Source: Blastocatellia bacterium (GTDB taxonomy: Bacteria; Acidobacteriota; Blastocatellia; Pyrinomonadales; Pyrinomonadaceae). From it: a stretch of 53,531 bases of DNA. Below, piece after piece: positions 44,812-53,289 of the stretch. Where the stretch lies: contig JACCVY010000246.1 of assembly GCA_013697915.1 (NCBI GenBank), positions 1-53,531 of the forward strand, written 5' to 3'. Numbering within the stretch: position 1 is the stretch's first letter; the number at the start of each line of letters is the position of its first letter. The position numbers and the translations under genes were made by a program. The notes beneath the pieces were generated by a model. That model was given only the letters and a program-made list of their open reading frames with translations, had not been told where the DNA came from and made no database searches.

Positions 44812-45008
44812 TTTACGCCGAAGGCGTTCGCTAACTTAGCCCAGGGTAACACCCTGGGTTAGAGAGTCAAGACAAAGTGTTTACGCTGAAAGTGTTTTGA
44901 TAGCGTCAGTTCACTTCCGTATTATCAACCCCTTCAGGGTGAAACTCATGCTGCATCGGTTCCCGGGGTGTTACCCCGGGCTAATTTAGCGAACGCCTTC
45001 GGCGTAAA
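44812..45008. repeat. palindromic repeat family B
   Basis: Perfect 23-bp terminal inverted repeats (44812-44834, TTTACGCCGAAGGCGTTCGC..., and 44986-45008) flank an inner pair, TTAGCCCAGGGTAACACCCT with GGGGTGTTACCCCGGGCTAA. A separate 9-bp hairpin (GATCAGTTG with CAACTGATC, 44776-44802) follows the M16 stop but has no T-run. Together they fill the 315-base gap. Confidence 0.92.
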
Positions 45009-45092
45009 CTGTAACCAGCTTCCAACCCAAGTGGCGTAGTCCTACCAATCTTCCGCTCAAAGCTTGATCTCAGGTTATACTCGCCCAAATCC

Positions 45093-46859
45093 ATGCATCC
45101 TGACCTGCGCACATTTCTCGATCTTCTATATCGAGAAAACGAAATCCTGAACATCGAAGCGGAAGTTGATCCTTATCTCGAGGTCGCGGAAATTCATCGC
45201 CGCGTAATCGAGGGAGGCGGGCCGGCGCTTTTGTTCAAACGCGTGAAGGGAAGTCGCTACCCGGTGGTTACCAATCTTTTCGGCACCGCGCGGCGCATTG
45301 AATTTGCCTTTGGTCCAAAACCGGAAAGGTTAGTGCGCGAGTTGGCTCAGGTGGCTGAATCGTTGTTGCCCCCAAGACCTTCCGAACTATGGGAGCATCG
45401 CTCACTCGCGTTTGAAATGCTGCGACTCGGAACGAAGAACACGCAGCGCGCGCCGGTCAAACAGGTGCTGGATCAACCAGCGCGGCTTGACGAGTTGCCG
45501 GTGCTAACAACCTGGGACGAAGACGGTGGTCCATTCATCACCCTACCTCTTGTCTACACCGAAAATCCGCTGACGAAGAAGCACAATCTGGGCATCTATC
45601 GCCTGCAGGTCTACGACGCCAAGTCCACTGGTTTGCATTGGCAGATTCAGAAAGGCGGAGGGTTCCATTATCACGAAGCGGAAAAGATGAATGAGCCCTT
45701 GCCGGTTACCGTATTTCTTGGTGGTCCACCGGCGTTGATACTCGCGGCCATTGCGCCGCTGCCTGAAGATGTTCCGGAGCTTGTGCTCGCTTCGTTGCTG
45801 GCGGGCGAAAAGTTGAAGCTGACACAAAACCCACTTGGTGGCCCGCATCGTTTAGCGGCAGCCGCCGAGTTTGCGCTGGTGGGCAACGCGCAACCTCACG
45901 TGAGACGCGCTGAAGGTCCATTCGGCGATCATTATGGTTACTACTCGCTGCAACATGACTACCCGGTGTTTGGAGTTGACGCGGTCTTTCATCGGCGCGA
46001 TGCAATTTATCCGGCAACGGTAGTTGGCAAGCCGCGCCAGGAAGATTTTTTCATCGGCGATTACCTGCAGAAGTTGTTGTCGCCGTTGTTTCCGTTGGTG
46101 ATGCCGGGCGTTCGCGATTTATGGACCTATGGCGAAACCGGATTTCATTCGCTGTGCGCCGCAGTCGTGCGCGAACGTTATGGTCGCGAGGCGCTGGTCT
46201 CAGCTTTTCGCATCCTTGGCGAGGGCCAGCTTTCGTTAACCAAGTTTCTATTGCTCACCGACACGCCACAAAATCTTCATGACTTCTCGCATTTACTTGA
46301 GCATGTGCTGGCGCGCTTTAACCCGGCTACGGATTTGTTCATCTTTGCAAACGTGTCGATGGATACGCTCGATTACACCAGCGGAAAAGTGAACGAAGGT
46401 AGCAAGGCTGTAATGCTGGGTTTGGGTAAAGCGAAGCGCGAGCTGCCGCGCGAATTTCGGGGCCAGTTGCCGCGCGACGTGACAGCGGCTGAGGTGTTTT
46501 GTGGCGGCTGTCTGGTTGTCCAGGGATTCTCTTACGCGGAAGATCCGGAGCAAGCGGCGCGGCTCGCAAAAGAGGATTGGTTGCGAGATTGGCCTCTAGT
46601 CATTCTTCACGACGATGCGAAGGTGGCGCGCTCGACATCTGATTTTCTGTGGTCCACCTGGACGCGCTTTGAACCCGCCGCCGACATTTATGCAGCCGAA
46701 ACGAAAGTCGTTCGCCATCACCTGTCGTATGAAGGTCCAATTGTTATCGACGCGCGCACCAAGCCCGGTTTTCCGAAAGAGTTGATTGTCCGGGATGATA
46801 TTGCGGCCTTAGTCGATCGCCGCTGGCCTGAGTATTTTCCAAACGGCTCCGCTGGCTGA
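45093..46859 (+). CDS. UbiD-family decarboxylase
   Basis: This 588-residue prenylated-FMN-dependent decarboxylase family member shows FLDLLYRENEILNIEAEVDP at the N-terminus, then GGPALLFKRVKGS, PVVTNLFGT, NLGIYRLQVYDAKSTGLHWQ with the family's conserved Arg, PLPVTVFLGGPPALILAA, VRRAEGPFGDHYGYYS and a long C-terminal domain. UbiD itself acts in ubiquinone synthesis; other members act in the futalosine menaquinone route. No ubi, mqn or ubiX gene is adjacent, so the substrate is open. A TATACT at about 45075-45080 is a possible -10 element. Confidence 0.9.
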   Translation: MHPDLRTFLDLLYRENEILNIEAEVDPYLEVAEIHRRVIEGGGPALLFKRVKGSRYPVVTNLFGTARRIEFAFGPKPERLVRELAQVAESLLPPRPSELWEHRSLAFEMLRLGTKNTQRAPVKQVLDQPARLDELPVLTTWDEDGGPFITLPLVYTENPLTKKHNLGIYRLQVYDAKSTGLHWQIQKGGGFHYHEAEKMNEPLPVTVFLGGPPALILAAIAPLPEDVPELVLASLLAGEKLKLTQNPLGGPHRLAAAAEFALVGNAQPHVRRAEGPFGDHYGYYSLQHDYPVFGVDAVFHRRDAIYPATVVGKPRQEDFFIGDYLQKLLSPLFPLVMPGVRDLWTYGETGFHSLCAAVVRERYGREALVSAFRILGEGQLSLTKFLLLTDTPQNLHDFSHLLEHVLARFNPATDLFIFANVSMDTLDYTSGKVNEGSKAVMLGLGKAKRELPREFRGQLPRDVTAAEVFCGGCLVVQGFSYAEDPEQAARLAKEDWLRDWPLVILHDDAKVARSTSDFLWSTWTRFEPAADIYAAETKVVRHHLSYEGPIVIDARTKPGFPKELIVRDDIAALVDRRWPEYFPNGSAG

Positions 46860-46873
46860 TGTGCCTAAGGTTT

Positions 46874-47082
46874 GCTTGGACTTGTCCGCAAAACTTGAAA
46901 GCCATTCCGCACGCAATAAGTTGTTGTAGGAGACCGCGCACTTCGATTAATTCGCAGGTCAGGAAGGGTGGTTTACCCCCGCTCGTTGAATGCCATTCAA
47001 AGTGGGCGGGGGCAAGCCACCCTTCCCGACCTTGAGGTTACCCGCTTGGACTTGTCGCCAAAACTTGCCAGCCATTCCGCAC
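46874..47082. repeat. palindromic repeat family H between 39-bp direct repeats
   Basis: Direct repeats of 39 bp (46874-46912 and 47044-47082, starting GCTTGGACTTGTC and ending GCCATTCCGCAC, 35/39 identical) flank an inverted repeat. Its arms are AGGTCAGGAAGGGTGGTTTA (from 46956) and CAAGCCACCCTTCCCGACCT (to 47032). It fills the gap between the decarboxylase and the convergent kinase gene. Confidence 0.85.
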
Positions 47083-47128
47083 TGGCCGAGCCGTACAAAT
47101 TAGAATGGAGATGACAATCTGTCTTGGT

Positions 47129-48577
47129 CTACAGCGACAGGCGAACCGTAAACACCGCGCCGCCCGTTATTGAGTTTGCCGCAGTCAACGTCCCGCCGTG
47201 TTGCGTGATGACCCGATGGGCCAGCGCGAGGCCAACGCCGTGGCCGGTGGCCTTGGTAGTGAAGAAAGGTATGAAGATGCGTTGCAAATCTGCCGGCTCA
47301 ATCCCTTCGCCGGTGTCTCTAACTTTAATTACGGCCCATTGTTTGCCGACCTGATCGCGCTCGGTTGAAGTGGAAACTTCGACGCGGCGATCGGTTTGGC
47401 TGTCCTGAATCGCTTCGGCGGCATTGCGAATTAGATTGAGTAGGACCTGACGCAACATGCGCTCGTCAGCGCGGATGAGAGCTTCCGACTCAGCGAGCGA
47501 AACGCCCGCGGTCCCAGTAATAACGAGCTCGACGCGACGTTGCGCGAATAGTTGGCGCAGCTCGCCGGCACATTCGCCGATCAGTTCCTTTACATCTACC
47601 TCCTCAAGATGCAGCGGTTGCGGCCGGGCAAAGTTCAAAAACGACGTCACCATCTCGGAAAGATTTCTGACTTCGCCCAGCAACGATGCAGCGACAGTTG
47701 TGCCTTTTTCATCCAGCTCAAGGCTCTGAAGCAGTTGCACGTAGCCATGAAGCGCCGCGATTGCATTCTTAAATTCATGGGCCAGCCCCGCTGACATTTC
47801 ACCCAGGCTTTCCAAATTCTTTTTTAGCGCCACCTGCTCGCGCAGTTGGGTGACTTCAGTGATATCGGTCAAAAGACAAAGCGCCCCACGCTCATTTTGC
47901 TCAGGCGAAATGTTGATGGGAGCGATTGTGGCCCCCAGACGCCGCGGCAGACGATCGCTGCTGATTACCTCAATCTCTTCGCGACGAAAAAGTCTCCCGG
48001 TTTCGAGACATTGCTGGACCATCTGCGCCAGTTGCGGCAGGTGTTGCAGTAACGTGGCCACGGATTGGCCCAGCGCTGCACCATCAACTTCCAACAGCGC
48101 CCGACCAGGCGCGTTGATGACGGTTGAGCGGCCATTGCCATCAAACGCAATCAGACCCGACGGCACGCTGGCTACGATGCGCTCGTTGAACTGCTCGGCT
48201 GAGGCCGCGCGCTTGCTGGCCTCACTGCGCAACTCCTCAAGCACTTCACGTTGCTTTTGTAGTTGAGCGACGACCGATTGAAACGTTTCCAAAACGAACT
48301 CGCCTTCATCCTGTGATCGGTTGGCCGGCGCAGTCAGCGAGGCTTTTTCAGCTTCGCCCATGAGCTGCCGATAAGGTCGCAGCAACCTGCGCAACAAAAA
48401 CAAGATGCACAGCAAGCTGCCCAGGAGAATTGCGACAAAAGCTGCGAGCAGGAGTGGGCCGCGAGTAGCCGGAGTCTCTGGAATCAACAAATACAGAAGA
48501 ATCGTAAAAAGCGCTGCCAGCAAAAAGAAGCCGGCGAGCAACGACAATCCGAATTGGTAACGGGTTCGGTGACGCAT
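47129..48577 (-). CDS. sensor histidine kinase, NtrB/ZraS-like
   Basis: The protein has 482 residues. The start at 48577 is chosen because the longer frame is encoded by a repeat tract. Two membrane helices (FGLSLLAGFFLLAALFTILL and LLLAAFVAILLGSLLCILFL) lead to a coiled linker, then a PAS domain (about 140-250) and a DHp domain with MSAGLAHEFKNAIAALHGYV, where His267 is the phospho-acceptor. The ATPase domain has an N box (LLNLIRNAAEAI), G1 (VRDTGEGIE), F box (FIPFFTTKATG) and G2 (GHGVGLALAH). The HEFKN form is typical of kinases paired with NtrC-type regulators, such as the orphan at 18527-19915. Confidence 0.93.
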   Translation of the reverse strand: MRHRTRYQFGLSLLAGFFLLAALFTILLYLLIPETPATRGPLLLAAFVAILLGSLLCILFLLRRLLRPYRQLMGEAEKASLTAPANRSQDEGEFVLETFQSVVAQLQKQREVLEELRSEASKRAASAEQFNERIVASVPSGLIAFDGNGRSTVINAPGRALLEVDGAALGQSVATLLQHLPQLAQMVQQCLETGRLFRREEIEVISSDRLPRRLGATIAPINISPEQNERGALCLLTDITEVTQLREQVALKKNLESLGEMSAGLAHEFKNAIAALHGYVQLLQSLELDEKGTTVAASLLGEVRNLSEMVTSFLNFARPQPLHLEEVDVKELIGECAGELRQLFAQRRVELVITGTAGVSLAESEALIRADERMLRQVLLNLIRNAAEAIQDSQTDRRVEVSTSTERDQVGKQWAVIKVRDTGEGIEPADLQRIFIPFFTTKATGHGVGLALAHRVITQHGGTLTAANSITGGAVFTVRLSL

Positions 48578-48584
48578 TACAAGA

Positions 48585-48741
48585 ATTTCGGAATTCGAGT
48601 TTCGGAATTCGAATTTCCGCAAGTGCAGGTTTGGACTGTAAGCATCAGTTGATTGTAATCGTCAGTTACGTCGACTAGGCGTGGGATTGTGATTCGACTA
48701 TCACCAGCGAAAATCCGAAATCCGAAATCCGCAATCCGAAA
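48585..48741. repeat. short-period degenerate repeats (class I) between kinase and prepilin peptidase genes
   Basis: AATTTCGGAATTCGAGTTTC and GGAATTCGAATTTCCG on the left, and AAAATCCGAAATCCGAAATC and CGCAATCCGAAATTC on the right, are variants of one seven- to eight-base unit in opposite orientations. The left tract falsely extends the kinase reading frame. Confidence 0.75.
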
Positions 48742-48742
48742 T

Positions 48743-49636
48743 TCACCGAAACTGTCCCGCATACCATTCGACAATCTGCCGGCCGCTGAGCAGAGCGGCA
48801 ATAGCGCCAATCCCCAGAAATACTCCGAACGGCAACAACATTTGCATATTTCGTTTGCCCTGCCGCGCCATCAGCACAATGCCGATTATTGAGCCGGACA
48901 ACACACCGAGAAAGATATTTAGTATTGTCAGACGCCAGCCAAGATAAGCGCCCACCATGAACATCATCTTCACGTCGCCGAGGCCCATCGCTTCAATGCC
49001 GCGCAGTTTTTCCCAGGTCCACCCCATTAGCCATAAGGAGCCCCCGCCGATCAATGCCCCGATCAATGCGCCAATGAGCGACGCAGCCCAAAGCGGCATT
49101 CCCGCAAGCACGCCGTTAAGCAGCATCGGCAAATCGTCGAAGTGTGGCGTGCCAGTCAGATAGGGAAGTGCCAGACGAGCTACTAAAGCGAACACCATTC
49201 CCGGATATGTGATCGCGTTGGGCAGGATCATATGCTCTGCATCAATGAAGAGCAGGGCAGTGACGGCAGTAACAAACAAAAGATCAAACGGCAGCGCGAC
49301 GCTGAAGCCATCGTGCCAGGCCGTGGCAACAAAAAGGAGCGCCGTCAATGCTTCAACCGCCGGATAGCGCGCGGAAATGTGCGTCTTGCATTTGCGACAG
49401 CGTCCGCCCAGCATCAGGTAACTCAACACCGGTACGTTGTCATAGAAAGCGATAGCCGTGCCGCACGAGGGACACTTAGAGCTGGGCAAAACAATCGACT
49501 CTTCACGCGGCAGCCGGTGAATGACGACGTTCAGGAAGCTGCCAATGATCGCGCCTACGACGCCGACGACGATGTAAAAGAATGGTTGGGGAACTAAGCT
49601 GATGTCCGGAGAGATCGCTGTTAAGGAAAGATGCAT
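48743..49636 (-). CDS. prepilin peptidase (type IV leader peptidase)
   Basis: This 297-residue membrane aspartyl protease cleaves and N-methylates type IV prepilins. The N-terminal part has GSFLNVVIHRLPRE and the zinc-binding cysteines KCPSCGTA and CRKCKTHIS. The catalytic aspartates are in FIDAEHMILPN and GLGDVKMM. Seven to eight membrane helices are visible. A cytosolic loop between helices (MGWTWEKLRGIEAM) precedes the GxGD motif. No pilin genes are adjacent. TATACA just upstream of the start suggests a short leader. Confidence 0.95.
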   Translation of the reverse strand: MHLSLTAISPDISLVPQPFFYIVVGVVGAIIGSFLNVVIHRLPREESIVLPSSKCPSCGTAIAFYDNVPVLSYLMLGGRCRKCKTHISARYPAVEALTALLFVATAWHDGFSVALPFDLLFVTAVTALLFIDAEHMILPNAITYPGMVFALVARLALPYLTGTPHFDDLPMLLNGVLAGMPLWAASLIGALIGALIGGGSLWLMGWTWEKLRGIEAMGLGDVKMMFMVGAYLGWRLTILNIFLGVLSGSIIGIVLMARQGKRNMQMLLPFGVFLGIGAIAALLSGRQIVEWYAGQFR

Positions 49637-49706
49637 GCCGCGAGCATTGTATATTATTTCAACAGCCTTGCGGCGACCGAGTACACAACCGCGCGCGCCA
49701 AAACGA

Positions 49707-49932
49707 ACTCAGCCTGCGGAGCGGGCTATAGCATAGAGCCTGGGGTGAAGCGCAGCGCAACCCCAGGACACCGCGAGTTGAAAACGCCAAAGCCCGCGGC
49801 GCGGGCGACAGCTTTACCTCACCTCAAAGGCTATCGCCCGCTTCGCGGTCTGGCATATCTTTGGACCACTAACCTTGGGTTCCGCTACGCTTCACCCCAG
49901 GCTCTATGCTATCGCCTGCTCCGCCGGCTGGA
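49707..49932. repeat. palindromic repeat family A, copy 3
   Basis: The arms include AGAGCCTGGGGTGAAGCGCA with GCAACCCCAGG on the left and GGTTCCGCTACGCTTCACCC with CAGGCTCTATGC on the right. The inner GCCCGCGGCGCGGGC pairs with GCCCGCTTCGCGG. It is closest to copy 2 and lies between the prepilin peptidase and TolC-like genes. Confidence 0.9.
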
Positions 49933-50002
49933 AGACAGAAGAATGCGATTGCCGGGAATTACCCCAGCAATCGCAAATCGGAATTGAAAATCTGTCGTGA
50001 AG

Positions 50003-51901
50003 CTACGGCGTTGGGGAGTCAACAATCACGTTGTTGGCCCGCAACGTTGTCGATGTCGCACGTTGCAAACTGGATCGCGCCTTGTTGTAATCGGTCTCCG
50101 CCCGCAATTCCTGATCGCGCGCGTTAGCCAACGCGTTTTCCCTTTGAAATAACAGGAAGGTCGTCGAGCGCCCCACGGCATAGAGCCGTTGTTCACCCTG
50201 GAGTTGAACCTCTGCATTCTCGCGAGCGGTTCGCGCTGTTACAACTCTGAGCCGCGCCGACTCAACTGCCTGCGCGGCATTGCGAACGTCGACCTCGGCT
50301 ACTTGCTCCTGAGATCTCATTGACGCTTCGAGTTGTTCGCGCTGGATCCTGGCGCCGGCCAAATTCGCTTTTGCCGTCTGGTTCCTGAGCGGAATCTGAA
50401 TCGCGACACCCACACTGACGTTACGCGTCGAGAAGCCGAAAAGATTGTTCAGATCCTGCCCGTAACCACCGACCAGATTCGCAGGCGGTGTCGCAGCGGG
50501 ACAAGTCTTTCCCACCGTAGGATCCGGAATGCATCGTGCCCCTGCCAGCCCGGTTGTCGCCAGGGTGGTCTGCAGATCAAACTGAGGCTTCGTCTGGTTC
50601 TTGAAGTACTGAACGTCGAGATCATTGATCTCGCGCTGGATTCGCAACCGCTGCAGGTCTGGACGATTCTTGCGAGCTTCGCTGATCGCGTCATTCAAGT
50701 TAACCGGATTGACGTCAACAACCGGCGTATCGGTAGGTGTGATCTGCGCAGACCACTCGGGACTAGTTGTATCCTTGAGCATTAGTTGCTTCAGATTGTT
50801 CTCGGCGGTGGAGACCGTTTGTGTTGCAGTCAAGAGCGCCGATTCACGTGTGGCCATCTCCGTTAGAACTTCCGCCCGTTCAAGTGGCGCCTTGACGCCC
50901 ACCGAGATCTGCGCCTCAACAACACGCAGATTTTCGCGAGTGAGATTTAAGTTTGCCATTTGTATTTGTTGGTCTCGCAAAGCAAATGCCAGGTCCCAAT
51001 ACGCGCTTTGCACCTGGGAGATCACATTAATCGTTCGCTGCCGGAAATCAGCGTCCGATTGTTCGAGACGCTTCTTCTGCACCCGGATCTGATGCCGATT
51101 GCTATCGATTGAGCGATTGCGCCAAAGCGGCTGAGTAAATGACAACGCCAGATTCGAGGCAAAGATTGGATTCAGCGTACTGCTGGTGGCGTTCGTAACC
51201 GTCTTGGTGTTAGCGAAACTAAGCGCGTACTGGCCGCCGCCGTAGCTAAAGGCTTTGCTAACTGTAGGGCTCAAAGTATAGACCGTTTGCGAAGTCGTTC
51301 CGGTGCTTGTGGCACCGCTGAAAATACTCGTCTGCGGCGTAATGCGTTTGTCGTATTGCGGCGTGATGCTAAAGATTGGATCGTAGACTCCCTCGAGCGA
51401 GCGCAGTTGAGTCTCGGCGTAACGCACATCATCGCGCGCCACCTCGATGTCGTTATTGTTTTGCAGTGCTCGCTTAATAGCGTCGTTGAGCGATAACGCA
51501 ATCGTGTTGTCGCTGGTCACGCCCAGGCGCGTCAGATTCGGCAGCGGCGGCAGTGGCCTTTGTTCCACCGTTGGAAATAGAGGCGCAGCCGGCTCGTCTG
51601 TGATCGAACCTTCCGGCATCGGAGTCGGCAGCGGCGTTTGCGATGGTGTGTTCGTTACACCCGGCACGACAGGCTGGACACCCGGCGCAGTGGGCGGCAC
51701 CGCCGGAGGAGTTTGCGGTGCCGGCTGTTGCGTGGCTGGTGGAGCCGTTGGACTTTGAGTCTCCGGGCCGGGCGGCGTCGCCGCGTTTGGCGTAGGACTC
51801 GCCACCGGCACTTGTGCCCAGCTGGCTCCGGCTGTGGCCGCAATAAAAAGTGCGCAGCACAGCAGCCTGTTGACATGATTGCGAGAAACGAGAATCGACA
51901 T
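50003..51901 (-). CDS. TolC-family outer membrane protein
   Basis: The protein has 632 residues from the ATG at 51901, with AAGGAG about 10 bases upstream; a TTG at 51919 overlaps that site and is rejected. A signal peptide (LLCCALFIAATAGASWAQ) is followed by about 80 residues rich in Pro, Thr and Ala. Two repeated outer-membrane-efflux domains follow (SLNDAIKRALQNNNDIEVAR and VNPVNLNDAISEARKNRPDL), with long coiled-coil helices and the SFTQPLWRNRSID strand. Such proteins form the trimeric exit duct of tripartite exporters. No inner-membrane pump or adaptor gene is present next to it. Confidence 0.93.
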   Translation of the reverse strand: MSILVSRNHVNRLLCCALFIAATAGASWAQVPVASPTPNAATPPGPETQSPTAPPATQQPAPQTPPAVPPTAPGVQPVVPGVTNTPSQTPLPTPMPEGSITDEPAAPLFPTVEQRPLPPLPNLTRLGVTSDNTIALSLNDAIKRALQNNNDIEVARDDVRYAETQLRSLEGVYDPIFSITPQYDKRITPQTSIFSGATSTGTTSQTVYTLSPTVSKAFSYGGGQYALSFANTKTVTNATSSTLNPIFASNLALSFTQPLWRNRSIDSNRHQIRVQKKRLEQSDADFRQRTINVISQVQSAYWDLAFALRDQQIQMANLNLTRENLRVVEAQISVGVKAPLERAEVLTEMATRESALLTATQTVSTAENNLKQLMLKDTTSPEWSAQITPTDTPVVDVNPVNLNDAISEARKNRPDLQRLRIQREINDLDVQYFKNQTKPQFDLQTTLATTGLAGARCIPDPTVGKTCPAATPPANLVGGYGQDLNNLFGFSTRNVSVGVAIQIPLRNQTAKANLAGARIQREQLEASMRSQEQVAEVDVRNAAQAVESARLRVVTARTARENAEVQLQGEQRLYAVGRSTTFLLFQRENALANARDQELRAETDYNKARSSLQRATSTTLRANNVIVDSPTP

Positions 51902-52038
51902 TACAGCAAACTCCTTCAAATGACGCTTATTGGATCACCCGGGACTGAACACACTGTTAGCAAACAGGCTAGTGCGATCAAGTCTTTACTACGCTATTTA
52001 GTTGAAAGCGGTTTCAAAAAGATGTAAAGAACGTTGGC

Positions 52039-52068
52039 TTGACACTGCCAAGGCGCGCCGCATAATCT
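52039..52068 (+). promoter_or_regulatory. putative promoter of gap, with a hairpin in the leader
   Basis: TTGACA at 52039-52044, an 18-bp spacer and TAATCT at 52063-52068 (alternatively a 16-bp spacer and CATAAT). The start would be near 52075, leaving a leader of about 125 nt. The leader contains a perfect 9-bp hairpin, CACAGACTT (52115-52123) with AAGTCTGTG (52151-52159). Confidence 0.65.
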
Positions 52069-52197
52069 TGCTCTTCTTTACTCAAGTGCAAGTTTCTGTA
52101 GTTTTAGTTTGTGGCACAGACTTCAGTCGATGCTACAAACCCGCAGACTAAAGTCTGTGTACGTTTTATCAGGAAAATTCGTAGGAGGGTTTTGCAA

Positions 52198-53205
52198 ATG
52201 GCGGTAAAGGTGGGCATCAATGGCTTCGGTCGCATTGGCCGGAATATCTATCGCACTTCGATTGGCGATCCGGATATCGACATCGTCGCCGTCAACGATC
52301 TGACAGACACCAAGACGCTCGCATATTTGCTGAAATATGACTCCGTTTTGGGCAACCTGGATCACGAGATCTCTTCAACTGAAAACGGAATCAAAGTGGA
52401 GAATGACGAGTTCCGCGTCTTCTCGCAAAGGGATCCGGCAGCAATTGATTGGGAATCCGTTGGCGCCGAAATTGTTGTTGAGTCAACCGGAATATTCACC
52501 AAGGCTGAAGACGCGCGCAAACATCTGCGTGGTTCGGTAAAGAAAGTTATCATCTCGGCTCCCGCGAAGAACGAGGACATCACAATTGTTCTCGGTGTGA
52601 ACGAAGACAAGTACGACAAGGCGGCTCATCACATCATTTCCAACGCGTCGTGTACGACAAACTGCCTGGCGCCGGTCGCGAAAGTGATCCACGAAAAGTT
52701 TGGCATTAAGTCGGCGCAGATGACCACCATCCATTCCTACACGAACGACCAGCAACTGCTTGACCTGCCGCACAAGGATTTGCGTCGCGCGCGCGCCGCC
52801 GCGCTTTCGATGATTCCAACGTCAACGGGCGCGGCAAAGGCCGTGGCTTTGGTGTTGCCGGAGTTGAAAGGAAAGTTTGACGGCATCTCGGTGCGCGTGC
52901 CGACGCCCAATGTGTCTTTGGTTGACGTGGTGATGGATGTTGAAAAAGAAACCAGCACCGAAGACGTGAACCGCGCACTTAAGGACGCAGCGAACGAAGA
53001 GCTGCGGGGCATTCTCGCGTTTTCAGAAGAGCCGCTGGTCTCCAGCGACTTCAAGCGCAACTCGAATTCTTCGATCGTCGATGCGGAATACACCAAAGTT
53101 ATTAACGGTCATTTGGTGAAAGTGCTTTCGTGGTACGACAACGAGTGGGGCTACTCTTGCCGCGTTCGCGACCTCGTTAAATTCATCGCGCAGAAGGGAT
53201 TTTAA
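52198..53205 (+). CDS. gap: glyceraldehyde-3-phosphate dehydrogenase
   Basis: This 335-residue glycolytic enzyme converts glyceraldehyde-3-phosphate to 1,3-bisphosphoglycerate. The ATG at 52198 follows GGAGGG and opens the Rossmann motif MAVKVGINGFGRIGRNIYR. The catalytic Cys (about 152) lies in SNASCTTNCLAP, with the His in TTIHSYTNDQQ and the C-terminal WYDNEWGYSCRV. A Gly-type NAD preference is suggested by VNDLTD after the second strand. The pgk gene follows 84 bases downstream. Confidence 0.98.
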   Translation: MAVKVGINGFGRIGRNIYRTSIGDPDIDIVAVNDLTDTKTLAYLLKYDSVLGNLDHEISSTENGIKVENDEFRVFSQRDPAAIDWESVGAEIVVESTGIFTKAEDARKHLRGSVKKVIISAPAKNEDITIVLGVNEDKYDKAAHHIISNASCTTNCLAPVAKVIHEKFGIKSAQMTTIHSYTNDQQLLDLPHKDLRRARAAALSMIPTSTGAAKAVALVLPELKGKFDGISVRVPTPNVSLVDVVMDVEKETSTEDVNRALKDAANEELRGILAFSEEPLVSSDFKRNSNSSIVDAEYTKVINGHLVKVLSWYDNEWGYSCRVRDLVKFIAQKGF

Positions 53206-53288
53206 TAGCAGTAACGAGTGACAGGTGACGAGTAAGAAGTTTCTCAACTTGGCACTCGGCACCTGTCACTTGGCACTCGGCACTGCCT
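53206..53288. repeat. short-period degenerate repeat between gap and pgk
   Basis: GTGACAGGTGACGAGT on the left, and CTTGGCACTCGGCACC then TGTCACTTGGCACTCGGCAC on the right, are variants of one eight-base unit in both orientations. They form an imperfect hairpin that fills the whole gap-pgk spacer. The pgk ATG has no visible Shine-Dalgarno as a result. Confidence 0.75.
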
Positions 53289-53289
53289 T

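Noticed and set aside
45093-46859. Asp instead of Glu in EGPFGD of the UbiD-family protein as a catalytic defect
   Set aside because: From memory the EGPFGD form is common among UbiD proteins, so this is not an unusual change.
48578-48622. N-terminal extension of the histidine kinase
   Set aside because: It is encoded by a short-period repeat tract; the membrane helix pattern starts properly at 48577.
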